55,684 nucleotides of DNA from an uncultured Methylococcaceae bacterium (GTDB lineage: Bacteria > Pseudomonadota > Gammaproteobacteria > Methylococcales > Methylomonadaceae), in NCBI GenBank assembly GCA_903866825.1, contig CAIPPE010000255.1, positions 1-55,684 of the forward strand, written 5' to 3'. Made by a program: the position numbers and the translations under genes. Shown piece by piece: positions 31,958 to 40,451 of the stretch. The first letter of the stretch is position 1; the number at the start of each line of letters is the position of its first letter. The notes under the pieces are model-generated. The model searched no databases, had not been told where the DNA came from, and worked only from the letters and a program-made list of their open reading frames with translations.

Positions 31958-32308
31958 ATGACTTTCTTACACAAATCGTACCTCAAAACCTGCTTAGCCA
32001 TTACTATTGCTGCTTTTTGTTTTTCTGCACACGCTGAAGTTGATGTCGATGCCGCTAAAGCTTTAGCCAAAGAAAACGGTTGTTTTAGATGCCATGGCAC
32101 TGATAAAGACAAGGATGGTCCAGCCTGGAATAAAGTTGCTGCGAAATACAAAGGGGACGCAAAAGCCCAAGAAAAACTCCTGCAACACCTTTCTTCTGGA
32201 AGAAACGTCAAATTTGCTGACGGACATGAAGAAGCACACACTATCCTAAAGGCCGAAGATCCTAAGGCTGCTGCCAATCTGGCTGATTTTATTCTTTCTT
32301 TAAAATAG
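31958..32308 (+). CDS. Small periplasmic class I cytochrome c
   Basis: Signal peptide, one heme motif CFRCH, GPAWNKVAAKYKGD..., C-terminal NLADFILSLK. Confidence 0.9.
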   Translation: MTFLHKSYLKTCLAITIAAFCFSAHAEVDVDAAKALAKENGCFRCHGTDKDKDGPAWNKVAAKYKGDAKAQEKLLQHLSSGRNVKFADGHEEAHTILKAEDPKAAANLADFILSLK

Positions 32309-32425
32309 CTAAAACATTGTGGTGAGTGAATACCAAGGGACCTCCTTGTTTTCGCATCACCACTAAATTTAGATTAGCTGCGTGAAAACGATGTAGCTCT
32401 TAAACCTTGCAGGAACTTTAAACTA

Positions 32426-33382
32426 ATGAACACATTAATTAAAATCATCATGCTGTGCGGGCTCCTCGTTGGATCCTCCTATGCTGCAAATAACCCGACG
32501 ACCACCACTAAATCACCTGCTCAAGCATTGGACAGGGATTCAGTGTGTACTACTTGCCACGATGAGAATGAAGCCAAACCCATTCTCTCAATTTATCAAA
32601 CTGCGCACGGCAACAAAGCCGATTCACGGACACCCTCTTGCCAATCATGTCATGGTCAAAGCGAGAAACATCTGAGCAGTAAAAGTTCTGCACCAGATGT
32701 TATTTTTGGTGCAAAAACGACAGGTGCATTTTCACCCAACGCAGCCAAAGAACAAAATGCAAGCTGCTTGTCTTGTCACGAAAAAGATCCTACCCGGACC
32801 CATTGGCAAGGCGGCGCTCATCAGGCGGCAGATCTAGCCTGTACTTCATGCCATGTAGTTCATAATGCACATGACAAAGTACGAGAAAAACAAACTCAAA
32901 GAGACGTATGCTTTACCTGTCATAAGGATCAAAAAGCACAGTCTAACAAGTTTTCACATCACCCAATTCCTGAAGGCAAAATCGCTTGCTCCGATTGCCA
33001 TAACCCACATGGCTCTGCAGGCCCCAAATTACTGGTCAAAAGCACTGTGACTGAAACCTGCTACACCTGTCATGCAGAAAAACGCGGCCCTTTCCTCTGG
33101 GAGCATCAGCCAGTCACTGAAGATTGTACTAACTGCCACACCCCTCATGGATCGAACATTACACCTTTATTGAAATCACGGGCCCCCTTCATCTGTGAAG
33201 AGTGCCACGATGGTCCACATAACAGTAAAACCCCGACTGCTGAAAATGCAGCAGGCATACAAGGAGGACTAACAGGCTCTCCTGCAAACCCAAGTACTAG
33301 CTATACCGGTCGTGCTTGTATGAATTGCCACAGCATGGTGCATGGATCAAATGATCCAGCTGGCGCCTTATTGCAACGCTAA
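32426..33382 (+). CDS. Decaheme c-type cytochrome, DmsE/MtrA family
   Basis: 318 aa, signal peptide, ten CxxCH motifs counted: CTTCH, CQSCH, CLSCH, CTSCH, CFTCH, CSDCH, CYTCH, CTNCH, CEECH, CMNCH. Confidence 0.93.
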   Translation: MNTLIKIIMLCGLLVGSSYAANNPTTTTKSPAQALDRDSVCTTCHDENEAKPILSIYQTAHGNKADSRTPSCQSCHGQSEKHLSSKSSAPDVIFGAKTTGAFSPNAAKEQNASCLSCHEKDPTRTHWQGGAHQAADLACTSCHVVHNAHDKVREKQTQRDVCFTCHKDQKAQSNKFSHHPIPEGKIACSDCHNPHGSAGPKLLVKSTVTETCYTCHAEKRGPFLWEHQPVTEDCTNCHTPHGSNITPLLKSRAPFICEECHDGPHNSKTPTAENAAGIQGGLTGSPANPSTSYTGRACMNCHSMVHGSNDPAGALLQR

Positions 33383-33400
33383 CCCACAACGGAGACAATC

Positions 33401-35740
33401 ATGAAAATTCGTAATGACGAAATGAAGGTCAGCATCATGGCTCTAGCGATACGCTGTGCATTGTTGGCAACTACCACACTCCCGTTTGGAGCTTATGCAT
33501 TAGCCGATGAAGCAACGGATGAACTTACAAAACCTTCAAATACGGTTAATTTTGGTGCTTTATATGCAGACCAATCCTCTGCCAGGTTTGGTCAATATAA
33601 CGGATTAAATAACCAAGGTGCCTATGGTTTGGGCGGTTTTGATATACGCGGGGGCAACGGCTACGATCAAAATAGCGGTAGCGGACTCCGCTGGAAATTA
33701 GGCGGCTCTAACCTTGGAACAACATCTAGAGAGCTCGATGGCTCTGCCAGCGATCAAGGTAAATGGAAAATCAATCTTGGCTATGATGAACTGCAACACA
33801 ACATCACTAATAGCTATATAACACCATTACAGGGTAATCCCGGTGATAATAACTTTACCCTGCCGTCAAACTTTGGCTCCATCAATACGGCGAGCGGTCA
33901 ACCAGGGACCAGAAGCCTAACACCTGCCCAGTCCTCTGACTTTCAGGGTGTAAATGAATCGGTCAATCGCAAAACAGGTTCGTTTGGCTCAACTTATACA
34001 TTCAGCCCACAATTAAGTGCACAAATTGATTATAAGCACTTAGATCAATCTGGTGCAAAGCTAATTGGTACAGGATCACAGGGTGGAATAAACTTAGTAG
34101 GTGGCTCTACAGGCAAAGCCGAAGCTAACATGCTGATTTTAAACCCTACCAGCTATCAAACCGACAATGTTAACGCAGCCTTGAGTTGGAGAGGTGATAA
34201 AGGAAATTTGACTGGCGGATATTATGGCTCAATATTTCATGATGATTATAATAGCCTAAGCTGGCAAAGTCCTATGACCTCTGCAGCCAGTAAATGTATA
34301 GGAGTTAATTGTTATTCCAATAACACTATGAGCACTGCGCCAAGCAATAGCTTGCATCAGGCGAATCTCACCGGTGGCTATAATTTTGGCTATGACACCA
34401 AAATAGCGGGAGGGTTTTCTTATGGTTACAACCAGCAGAACTCCAGTTTCGCACCCACCTTGATTCCTCAAGCTAGTGGAGTTGCTTACAATATGATGCA
34501 AGCCAATGGCCTACCTACTTCATCACTTAACGGTGTTGTAGAAACCAAACACGGTGATGTCAAACTAACCAACCAGAGCATTAAAGATTTGACATTGACT
34601 GCAGGCTATAAAATCAATGAGCGCGACAACCGCACCGATTCAAATGCGTATAAATACATGACTATCTCTGTTGAGCCTTATACAGGGGTTAATACTCCTT
34701 ATAGCAATCGTAAGATGCAATATGAAGCAACAGCTGCTTATCGTTTAACCAAATCCCAAAATATAAACTTTGGCTACGAACATGAAAGCATAAAACGTTG
34801 GTGTAACGGAGTATTAGGTGGTGCTCAATGTGTGTCGAGTCCGGCCAGTAACGAAGATAAAATGAATCTGACCTATCGGTTAAAAGCACTCGACAGCGTT
34901 AACTTTAATGCTGGCTATACCTATGCAAACCGCCGCGCTGAGAATGATCCTAATTTCCTCGCAAATGCAGGTAATTATGCTTCAACCACGGCTGTTTCAA
35001 GTTCAGCCCTAAATGCTGGTAATTTCCTTGGCTACATTGCCTATCCTTATGCTAACCGTGACCAAAACTTAGGTAAAGCTGGAGTCACTTGGCAAATCAC
35101 CCAAAAACTGGATTTAGGTGTCAATGGTCGTTATACTTATGACACTTACGATGCAAAACTGGGTGTACAAAATGGTCAGGCAGCAGGGGTGAATGTTGAT
35201 GCGACTTATAACTATGCAGAAAACAGCAATGTGTCTGCCTATTGGAATTGGCAAAATGGACAAAGAAACTTGCGGAGCGCGGCAAGTGGTAATGGTGCAT
35301 CACAAATAGTAGCGCCTACCAATATTTGGAGTAACCGACTCAATGACGTAAGTAATACCGTAGGTATATTGACTCGCCGTAATGGCTTGTTAAACGGGAA
35401 GATAGATCTGATTGGCGATTTATCTTATTCATTGGATACTACCAGCTATTCAACACAAGTGCCTTATAGCTCAACTTGTGGACTGTCAACGACACTTACT
35501 TGCGGTGCTTTATCGCCCATTAAGAATGAAATGTGGAGTTTAAAGTTAACCAGTAATTACCAACTCTACAAAAACGGTAAATTATCTTTAACTTATATGT
35601 ATCAAAAGTTAAACAGCAATGATTACTTTTATAACTCCCAAATGGTTGGCTATACCCCAAACTCTTTAATGCCAACCAACTTACAAATGCAAAATTATGC
35701 GGTTAATGTGATTGGCCTAACATACAACCACAGTTTCTAA
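33401..35740 (+). CDS. MtrB/PioB family decaheme-associated outer membrane beta-barrel protein
   Basis: 779 aa with signal peptide, alternating beta-strand pattern and terminal aromatic (LTYNHSF), directly downstream of the decaheme cytochrome. Confidence 0.87.
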   Translation: MKIRNDEMKVSIMALAIRCALLATTTLPFGAYALADEATDELTKPSNTVNFGALYADQSSARFGQYNGLNNQGAYGLGGFDIRGGNGYDQNSGSGLRWKLGGSNLGTTSRELDGSASDQGKWKINLGYDELQHNITNSYITPLQGNPGDNNFTLPSNFGSINTASGQPGTRSLTPAQSSDFQGVNESVNRKTGSFGSTYTFSPQLSAQIDYKHLDQSGAKLIGTGSQGGINLVGGSTGKAEANMLILNPTSYQTDNVNAALSWRGDKGNLTGGYYGSIFHDDYNSLSWQSPMTSAASKCIGVNCYSNNTMSTAPSNSLHQANLTGGYNFGYDTKIAGGFSYGYNQQNSSFAPTLIPQASGVAYNMMQANGLPTSSLNGVVETKHGDVKLTNQSIKDLTLTAGYKINERDNRTDSNAYKYMTISVEPYTGVNTPYSNRKMQYEATAAYRLTKSQNINFGYEHESIKRWCNGVLGGAQCVSSPASNEDKMNLTYRLKALDSVNFNAGYTYANRRAENDPNFLANAGNYASTTAVSSSALNAGNFLGYIAYPYANRDQNLGKAGVTWQITQKLDLGVNGRYTYDTYDAKLGVQNGQAAGVNVDATYNYAENSNVSAYWNWQNGQRNLRSAASGNGASQIVAPTNIWSNRLNDVSNTVGILTRRNGLLNGKIDLIGDLSYSLDTTSYSTQVPYSSTCGLSTTLTCGALSPIKNEMWSLKLTSNYQLYKNGKLSLTYMYQKLNSNDYFYNSQMVGYTPNSLMPTNLQMQNYAVNVIGLTYNHSF

Positions 35741-35786
35741 CGAGCATTTTAATTAAAGAAAACAGTGTAACCCTGTTAGAGAACTC

Positions 35787-35831
35787 AGCCCAATAAATGC
35801 AGACTCATTGATTTGCTTTATTGGGCTTTTA
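35787..35831 (+). terminator. Rho-independent terminator after the mtrB-like gene
   Basis: AGCCCAATAAA...TTTATTGGGCTTTT, perfect 11-bp stem with T run. Confidence 0.8.
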
Positions 35832-36056
35832 TAAGCTATACCCAGTTAGACTAAGCCTTCGTACCAACCCGTTTATCTACAAGAAAGCCCATTTTACCTA
35901 ATTAACTGGAGAAACTATTTTCATAAGGACAACTGAAAATATATACCCCACTCTAATATTTTAACACTCATATAGTAATTATTAACTTTTTTTCAAACCA
36001 AACTTTATTCAAGATAACTTAACGAGATTAAATCTCATAACCCTGAGAGTAAAAAA

Positions 36057-36842
36057 ATGATTAATCTAAGAGATGATTTAACTTTAGGTCACCTGTCTGT
36101 GACAAACAGGGTTTTGTTTTCTGGCTTCTTGTTCGTTATTGGTATAGGCCTACTCATGTCAGGACTCCAAATATTGCTGACCCATGGCATGGCGGATGGT
36201 GAACCCGGCCTTTCGAAAAAAGATATTGTTTATAGCTTTTATGGAAATCGCTCAGGCTCTAAATTAGAGACCGCGCTTAACGGAAAGATGAAAAGCAAAG
36301 CCCCACCCGAAGTTAACGAGATGCTGATTCGATGGGCCCATGATGGAGCACCTAAAGCGGAATGGGATAGTAAAATTAGTGCCGCTGTTGAAAAACATTG
36401 TTATAAATGCCATGATGAAGAATCCGACTTACCCCAATTAACTAAATATGATGTCGCGAAAGGCTTGGCTGAAGTTGATCAAGGTGCAAGTATCAGCTCA
36501 CTCACACGCGTCTCACATATCCACTTATTTGGTATCAGCTTTATATTTCTATATGTTGGATGGATTTTCAGCATGGCAGTATTTAACCCTTTCTGGAAAC
36601 TGATTTTAATATCATCACCCTTCGCCTTCTTGGTGATAGATGTTAGTTCATGGTGGATCACAAAATTCTGGCCTGACTTTGCAATTATTACCATGCTAAG
36701 CGGTATCGGCTATAGCATTGCGGTCATGATTATGTTTGTCACCTCTTTTGCCCAAATGTGGTTACCAAAATGGACCAAACCATCGCAATCTAACATTTAT
36801 GCAATCGTAAGAGAAAACTACAACAGAAAAAAAAGTGCTTAA
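36057..36842 (+). CDS. Integral membrane monoheme cytochrome c-like protein, paralog 1
   Basis: 261 aa; about 4 predicted TM segments, periplasmic CYKCH, conserved SSLTRVSHIHLFGISFIFL. Confidence 0.75.
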   Translation: MINLRDDLTLGHLSVTNRVLFSGFLFVIGIGLLMSGLQILLTHGMADGEPGLSKKDIVYSFYGNRSGSKLETALNGKMKSKAPPEVNEMLIRWAHDGAPKAEWDSKISAAVEKHCYKCHDEESDLPQLTKYDVAKGLAEVDQGASISSLTRVSHIHLFGISFIFLYVGWIFSMAVFNPFWKLILISSPFAFLVIDVSSWWITKFWPDFAIITMLSGIGYSIAVMIMFVTSFAQMWLPKWTKPSQSNIYAIVRENYNRKKSA

Positions 36843-36872
36843 TTCCCTTTAAATCCTTTCAGTCATTGGCAC

Positions 36873-36905
36873 TTGGCATCAACCGGACCTGTTCATTGAT
36901 GCCAA
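36873..36905. terminator. Inverted repeat between membrane cytochrome paralogs 1 and 2
   Basis: TTGGCATCAA...TTGATGCCAA perfect 10-bp arms. Confidence 0.45.
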
Positions 36906-37043
36906 ATAACACCCTCCTAGCAAAATTAGAAACAAATTCCTTAGTACTTGTCGTAGAATAAACACCTTCGTTAACTGTAGCTTCATTAATTAAGCGACTC
37001 TTCAGTTACCTCAACTTTTAACTCTAACTTTAGGAACAGAAAG

Positions 37044-37769
37044 ATGACTGAAATTTTACATAAGCTAACATTGGGTAAGCTTCCTTTAACCTACCGATTT
37101 TTGTTCACCAGTTTTTTATTGGTAGTTGGCCTGGGTTTGTGTATGGCAGGCGCTCAAATCATGCTCACACATGGGATGGCTGATGGTAAACCCGGATTAT
37201 CCATGGATGATATTGTGTATAGCTATTACGGCAATCGTTCTGGCTCTAAACTGGAATCAGCGCTTACCGGCAAAATGAAAGATAAAGCCCCAGCATCTGT
37301 TAACATTACCCTAATAAAATGGGTACGGGATGATGCGCCAGAAGCCGAATGGGCAAAAGTTGGTCCTTTATTTGAACAACACTGTTCAAAGTGCCACGAT
37401 GCTGAATCAGGATTACCCGAAGTAACTAAATTAGAAGTTGCAAAAAGCCTCGCTGAAGTGGATCACGGTGAAAGTATTAGCTCTTTAACCCGGGTTTCAC
37501 ACATTCATTTATTTGGAATTAGTTTTATTTTCTTATTTGTTGGATTAATTTTTGCGATGGCAGAATTTAACCCTTTTTGGAAGATCGTACTTATAACAAC
37601 GCCTTTTGCTTTTTTAGTCCTGGACGTTGCCTCTTGGTGGCTAACCAAATTCTGGCCCGAATGCGCCTGGTTTACGATGATAGGTGGTTTAGGATATAGT
37701 CTGGCTGCCTTAATTATGTTTGGTGCTTCTTTTGCTCAAATGTGGCTACCTCGCTGGACCCAAAAATAA
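37044..37769 (+). CDS. Integral membrane monoheme cytochrome c-like protein, paralog 2
   Basis: 241 aa; CSKCH motif and near-identical framework to paralog 1 (THGMADGKPGLSMDDIVYSYYGNRSGSKLESAL...SSLTRVSHIHLFGISFIFLFVG). Confidence 0.75.
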   Translation: MTEILHKLTLGKLPLTYRFLFTSFLLVVGLGLCMAGAQIMLTHGMADGKPGLSMDDIVYSYYGNRSGSKLESALTGKMKDKAPASVNITLIKWVRDDAPEAEWAKVGPLFEQHCSKCHDAESGLPEVTKLEVAKSLAEVDHGESISSLTRVSHIHLFGISFIFLFVGLIFAMAEFNPFWKIVLITTPFAFLVLDVASWWLTKFWPECAWFTMIGGLGYSLAALIMFGASFAQMWLPRWTQK

Positions 37770-37796
37770 CCCCGCCCTGTTTTCCCAATATTGACT

Positions 37797-37819
37797 GTGG
37801 GGCGAAATAATCGCCCCAC
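37797..37819. terminator. Bidirectional terminator between the two convergent cytochrome modules
   Basis: GTGGGGCGAaataaTCGCCCCAC perfect 9-bp stem. Confidence 0.65.
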
Positions 37820-37852
37820 TATTAAACATACCCTCGGCCAACTCAACTTTAA

Positions 37853-38599
37853 TTAGATTGACGCTATATGAACAGGCTGCCTGGAATAAAACCACATCTG
37901 GTAAATACTCATTAAAATCTGAAAGCCCATAGATAGCCCCATTAAGGCCCCGCTATAAACCACGACATAAGCAAATGAGGGTGTTGATTTGGTAATAAAC
38001 CAGGAAATAACATCCAGTAACATTGCAAAAAACGGAATAACCACGGTAACTCTTTTTACATTTGCATCAATATCACAGAGCAGAAAGATTTTGCCTATAA
38101 AAAACAGGATAAAGGCAATCCCAAATAAATGGATATGGGAAACGCGCACCAGCGTGGGTAAGGTTGCTCCTCCCGGATGCGCCACTTGTGACACGGTTTC
38201 ATAATGCGTTAAATCCGGCAAAGACGGGTTAACACTTGGCGTATGACATAAAATACAATCCCGATTCAGAATCGGTGCAATCTCGTCATTATAGCCAGCT
38301 TCATCGGCACCATTATGTATCCATCGCAAAATTACGTCTTTATCACCGATATAACGCAGATTATTTTTCATAATGCCGTTAATTGCATTACCTAAACGGG
38401 TCTGGTTACTATTGCCATGGTAACTGATCACCACATCTTCTACCGAGAGTCCCGCTTTGCCATCCAGGCCTTGATGAGTAAAGTACATATTCGTCAATGC
38501 CATCAAATAGCCCAGACCGATTGTTAAGAGAAATACGGTATTTAAAATTCTCTCACTGACAGAAATATCTTTAAAACGGATATAGTGTTTCTCGTACAT
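37853..38599 (-). CDS. Integral membrane monoheme cytochrome c-like protein, paralog 3
   Basis: 248 aa; CILCH motif; shares THQGLDGKAGLSVEDVVISYHGN and TLVRVSHIHLFGIAFILFFIG with paralogs 1 and 2. Confidence 0.75.
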   Translation of the reverse strand: MYEKHYIRFKDISVSERILNTVFLLTIGLGYLMALTNMYFTHQGLDGKAGLSVEDVVISYHGNSNQTRLGNAINGIMKNNLRYIGDKDVILRWIHNGADEAGYNDEIAPILNRDCILCHTPSVNPSLPDLTHYETVSQVAHPGGATLPTLVRVSHIHLFGIAFILFFIGKIFLLCDIDANVKRVTVVIPFFAMLLDVISWFITKSTPSFAYVVVYSGALMGLSMGFQILMSIYQMWFYSRQPVHIASI

Positions 38600-38609
38600 A
38601 ATTGCTCCT

Positions 38610-39983
38610 TTAGAACGCTAACCAGCCATTTAGCATGAAGGTGTTGTTATTTTGTGCATCCGTATTGGAGCCATTAAACTGAGAATAACCAATATACTGT
38701 AAGCTGGTACGCAAGTTCATCAGATAATGATAGGTATCCGATTTACCAAAAGGCACATACACAAGCTCTGCCGTAAAGTATTGACTGTTCGGCCTTGACA
38801 GATAATATCCGGCGTCGGGCGAATAAAGATTCGCATCCTGTGAACCCGTTACCCGATTATAGCCAAAGGTAACACCATAGGTTTGATCGTAGGTATAAGC
38901 GGCATTAATTTTATACGTTGTTAAATAGGTGTTGCCACTGGCAGCAAGCCCCCCGGCCAAACGGGTCGCCGTTAATTTCTGATCTTCGTAAATGTACGTC
39001 GTTTTAGCTTCAAAAATATGCTTGGGATTACCCATATACTGGTAGGTCGCATCAACAGCTAAATCCGAATAATGATCCGTACCGTTGCTGCGGTCCCGCC
39101 CCGGAAAGACATCCGCAATCATGCCATAATGACCCAATGAAACATAATGCCCTTGCCAGTCTTTTTGTAAGGCAGCCCGCCAATAAGGCGCTGCACCATC
39201 AATTTGTTGCTGACCCGCATCCGCAACGCCCAAACCTTTTTGCACCTTGTAATTCAATGAAGAATAACCACCAGCCTCAAGGTATAACAGATTATTAATC
39301 ATGGTATAGGCTGTCGCCCCACCCACCTGGGTAGAAAAAGCACCGTCAATTAAAGAGGAGGCTCCTATACCGGGTTGTACAGCACTCCCAGTATAAGGAA
39401 AGCTCCATGCTGAGGTGGTGTTCCACAAATCCTGTACCGTCGGATTGTTGTTCAGAGAAATACCATAGGTTACAGGGATATCGGTATCTAACTGATCTGC
39501 AAAGCGGATATCGGTATTATCTAGAGCCAGTCTATCCGAATAGCCATCATAGGTAAGCTGGCTAAAAGCCCCCACTTTTCCATAAATACGACCAGCATAA
39601 AACAAAGACGCCTGATCAAAGGTAAAGTTATTGTTCTGGTTATAACCCGAAGCAAAACCTGTAGCATCCTGATCTTTTTGGGTATGCGTTAACGAGCCTT
39701 GGACCATCCCGCTCAAGGCGGGTACTTTAGCCTCAATCCCTTTGCCTCCGCTCATGGTATAACCGCCTAATTTAAACTCACGACCAAAAGGGGTTAAATT
39801 AGGACCAAATGATTGGGTATGGCAAACATTACAATTTTGGCCTGTCTGCCGGGAAAAACTGGGCACTGCATTGGTTGGCGAACTCATCAATAGCAGAACA
39901 GTTGCCAATACCAGTAGGCATGCCTGAAAAACAGTGGGGGTTGTCGTTCGTTTGATAGTAGCTTGCATAAATTTTCTCATCAA
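38610..39983 (-). CDS. Cyc2-like fused monoheme cytochrome-outer membrane porin
   Basis: 457 aa: signal peptide, then AVPSFSRQTGQNCNVCHTQSFGPNLTPFGREFKLGGYTM (heme motif CNVCH), then a roughly 380-aa beta-barrel-like region ending NTFMLNGWLAF. Confidence 0.78.
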   Translation of the reverse strand: MMRKFMQATIKRTTTPTVFQACLLVLATVLLLMSSPTNAVPSFSRQTGQNCNVCHTQSFGPNLTPFGREFKLGGYTMSGGKGIEAKVPALSGMVQGSLTHTQKDQDATGFASGYNQNNNFTFDQASLFYAGRIYGKVGAFSQLTYDGYSDRLALDNTDIRFADQLDTDIPVTYGISLNNNPTVQDLWNTTSAWSFPYTGSAVQPGIGASSLIDGAFSTQVGGATAYTMINNLLYLEAGGYSSLNYKVQKGLGVADAGQQQIDGAAPYWRAALQKDWQGHYVSLGHYGMIADVFPGRDRSNGTDHYSDLAVDATYQYMGNPKHIFEAKTTYIYEDQKLTATRLAGGLAASGNTYLTTYKINAAYTYDQTYGVTFGYNRVTGSQDANLYSPDAGYYLSRPNSQYFTAELVYVPFGKSDTYHYLMNLRTSLQYIGYSQFNGSNTDAQNNNTFMLNGWLAF

Positions 39984-40451
39984 TAAAGTCAGTAGCTAGT
40001 TAATATTTTCTTGTATTTAAAATATACAGAGGACAATCTGAATAGAGACTGAATAAACACCCAAGGATGAACTGATAAACCCTGAGATTCGAGCGAATTG
40101 CACCAAATTAATGCAAATAGCGCACTATAATCTGGCGTTTTAATTTTTTATTGATCGTAACCTTTAATTAAGCAATTAAAAAACATCAGCTTTTACTTAA
40201 TGGCTTATAATTTGCTTACAACACGCCAAATTCATTTTTATTTAAGAAGCAAGCTTAGTTGTACTTAACGTATCTTAGCTAAATTAGTAATTTAACAATC
40301 ACTGTTAGTTAGTTTGTTTTCTAAAGTACTTTCGAAAACTCTTTTGCCTTGCTCATGCTAGCTTGGAATATAATAGAAATATAATAAGTACACGCTATCA
40401 CTAAAAATCAAAGTGGTATGCCTAATGTTTACACTATAAATAGAAGACAAT

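Noticed and set aside
31958-39983. Claim that the organism is a methanotroph performing mineral reduction
   Set aside because: No pmo, mmo, mxa or xox genes are in the window and no physiology can be read from sequence alone; kept only as a taxonomic guess.
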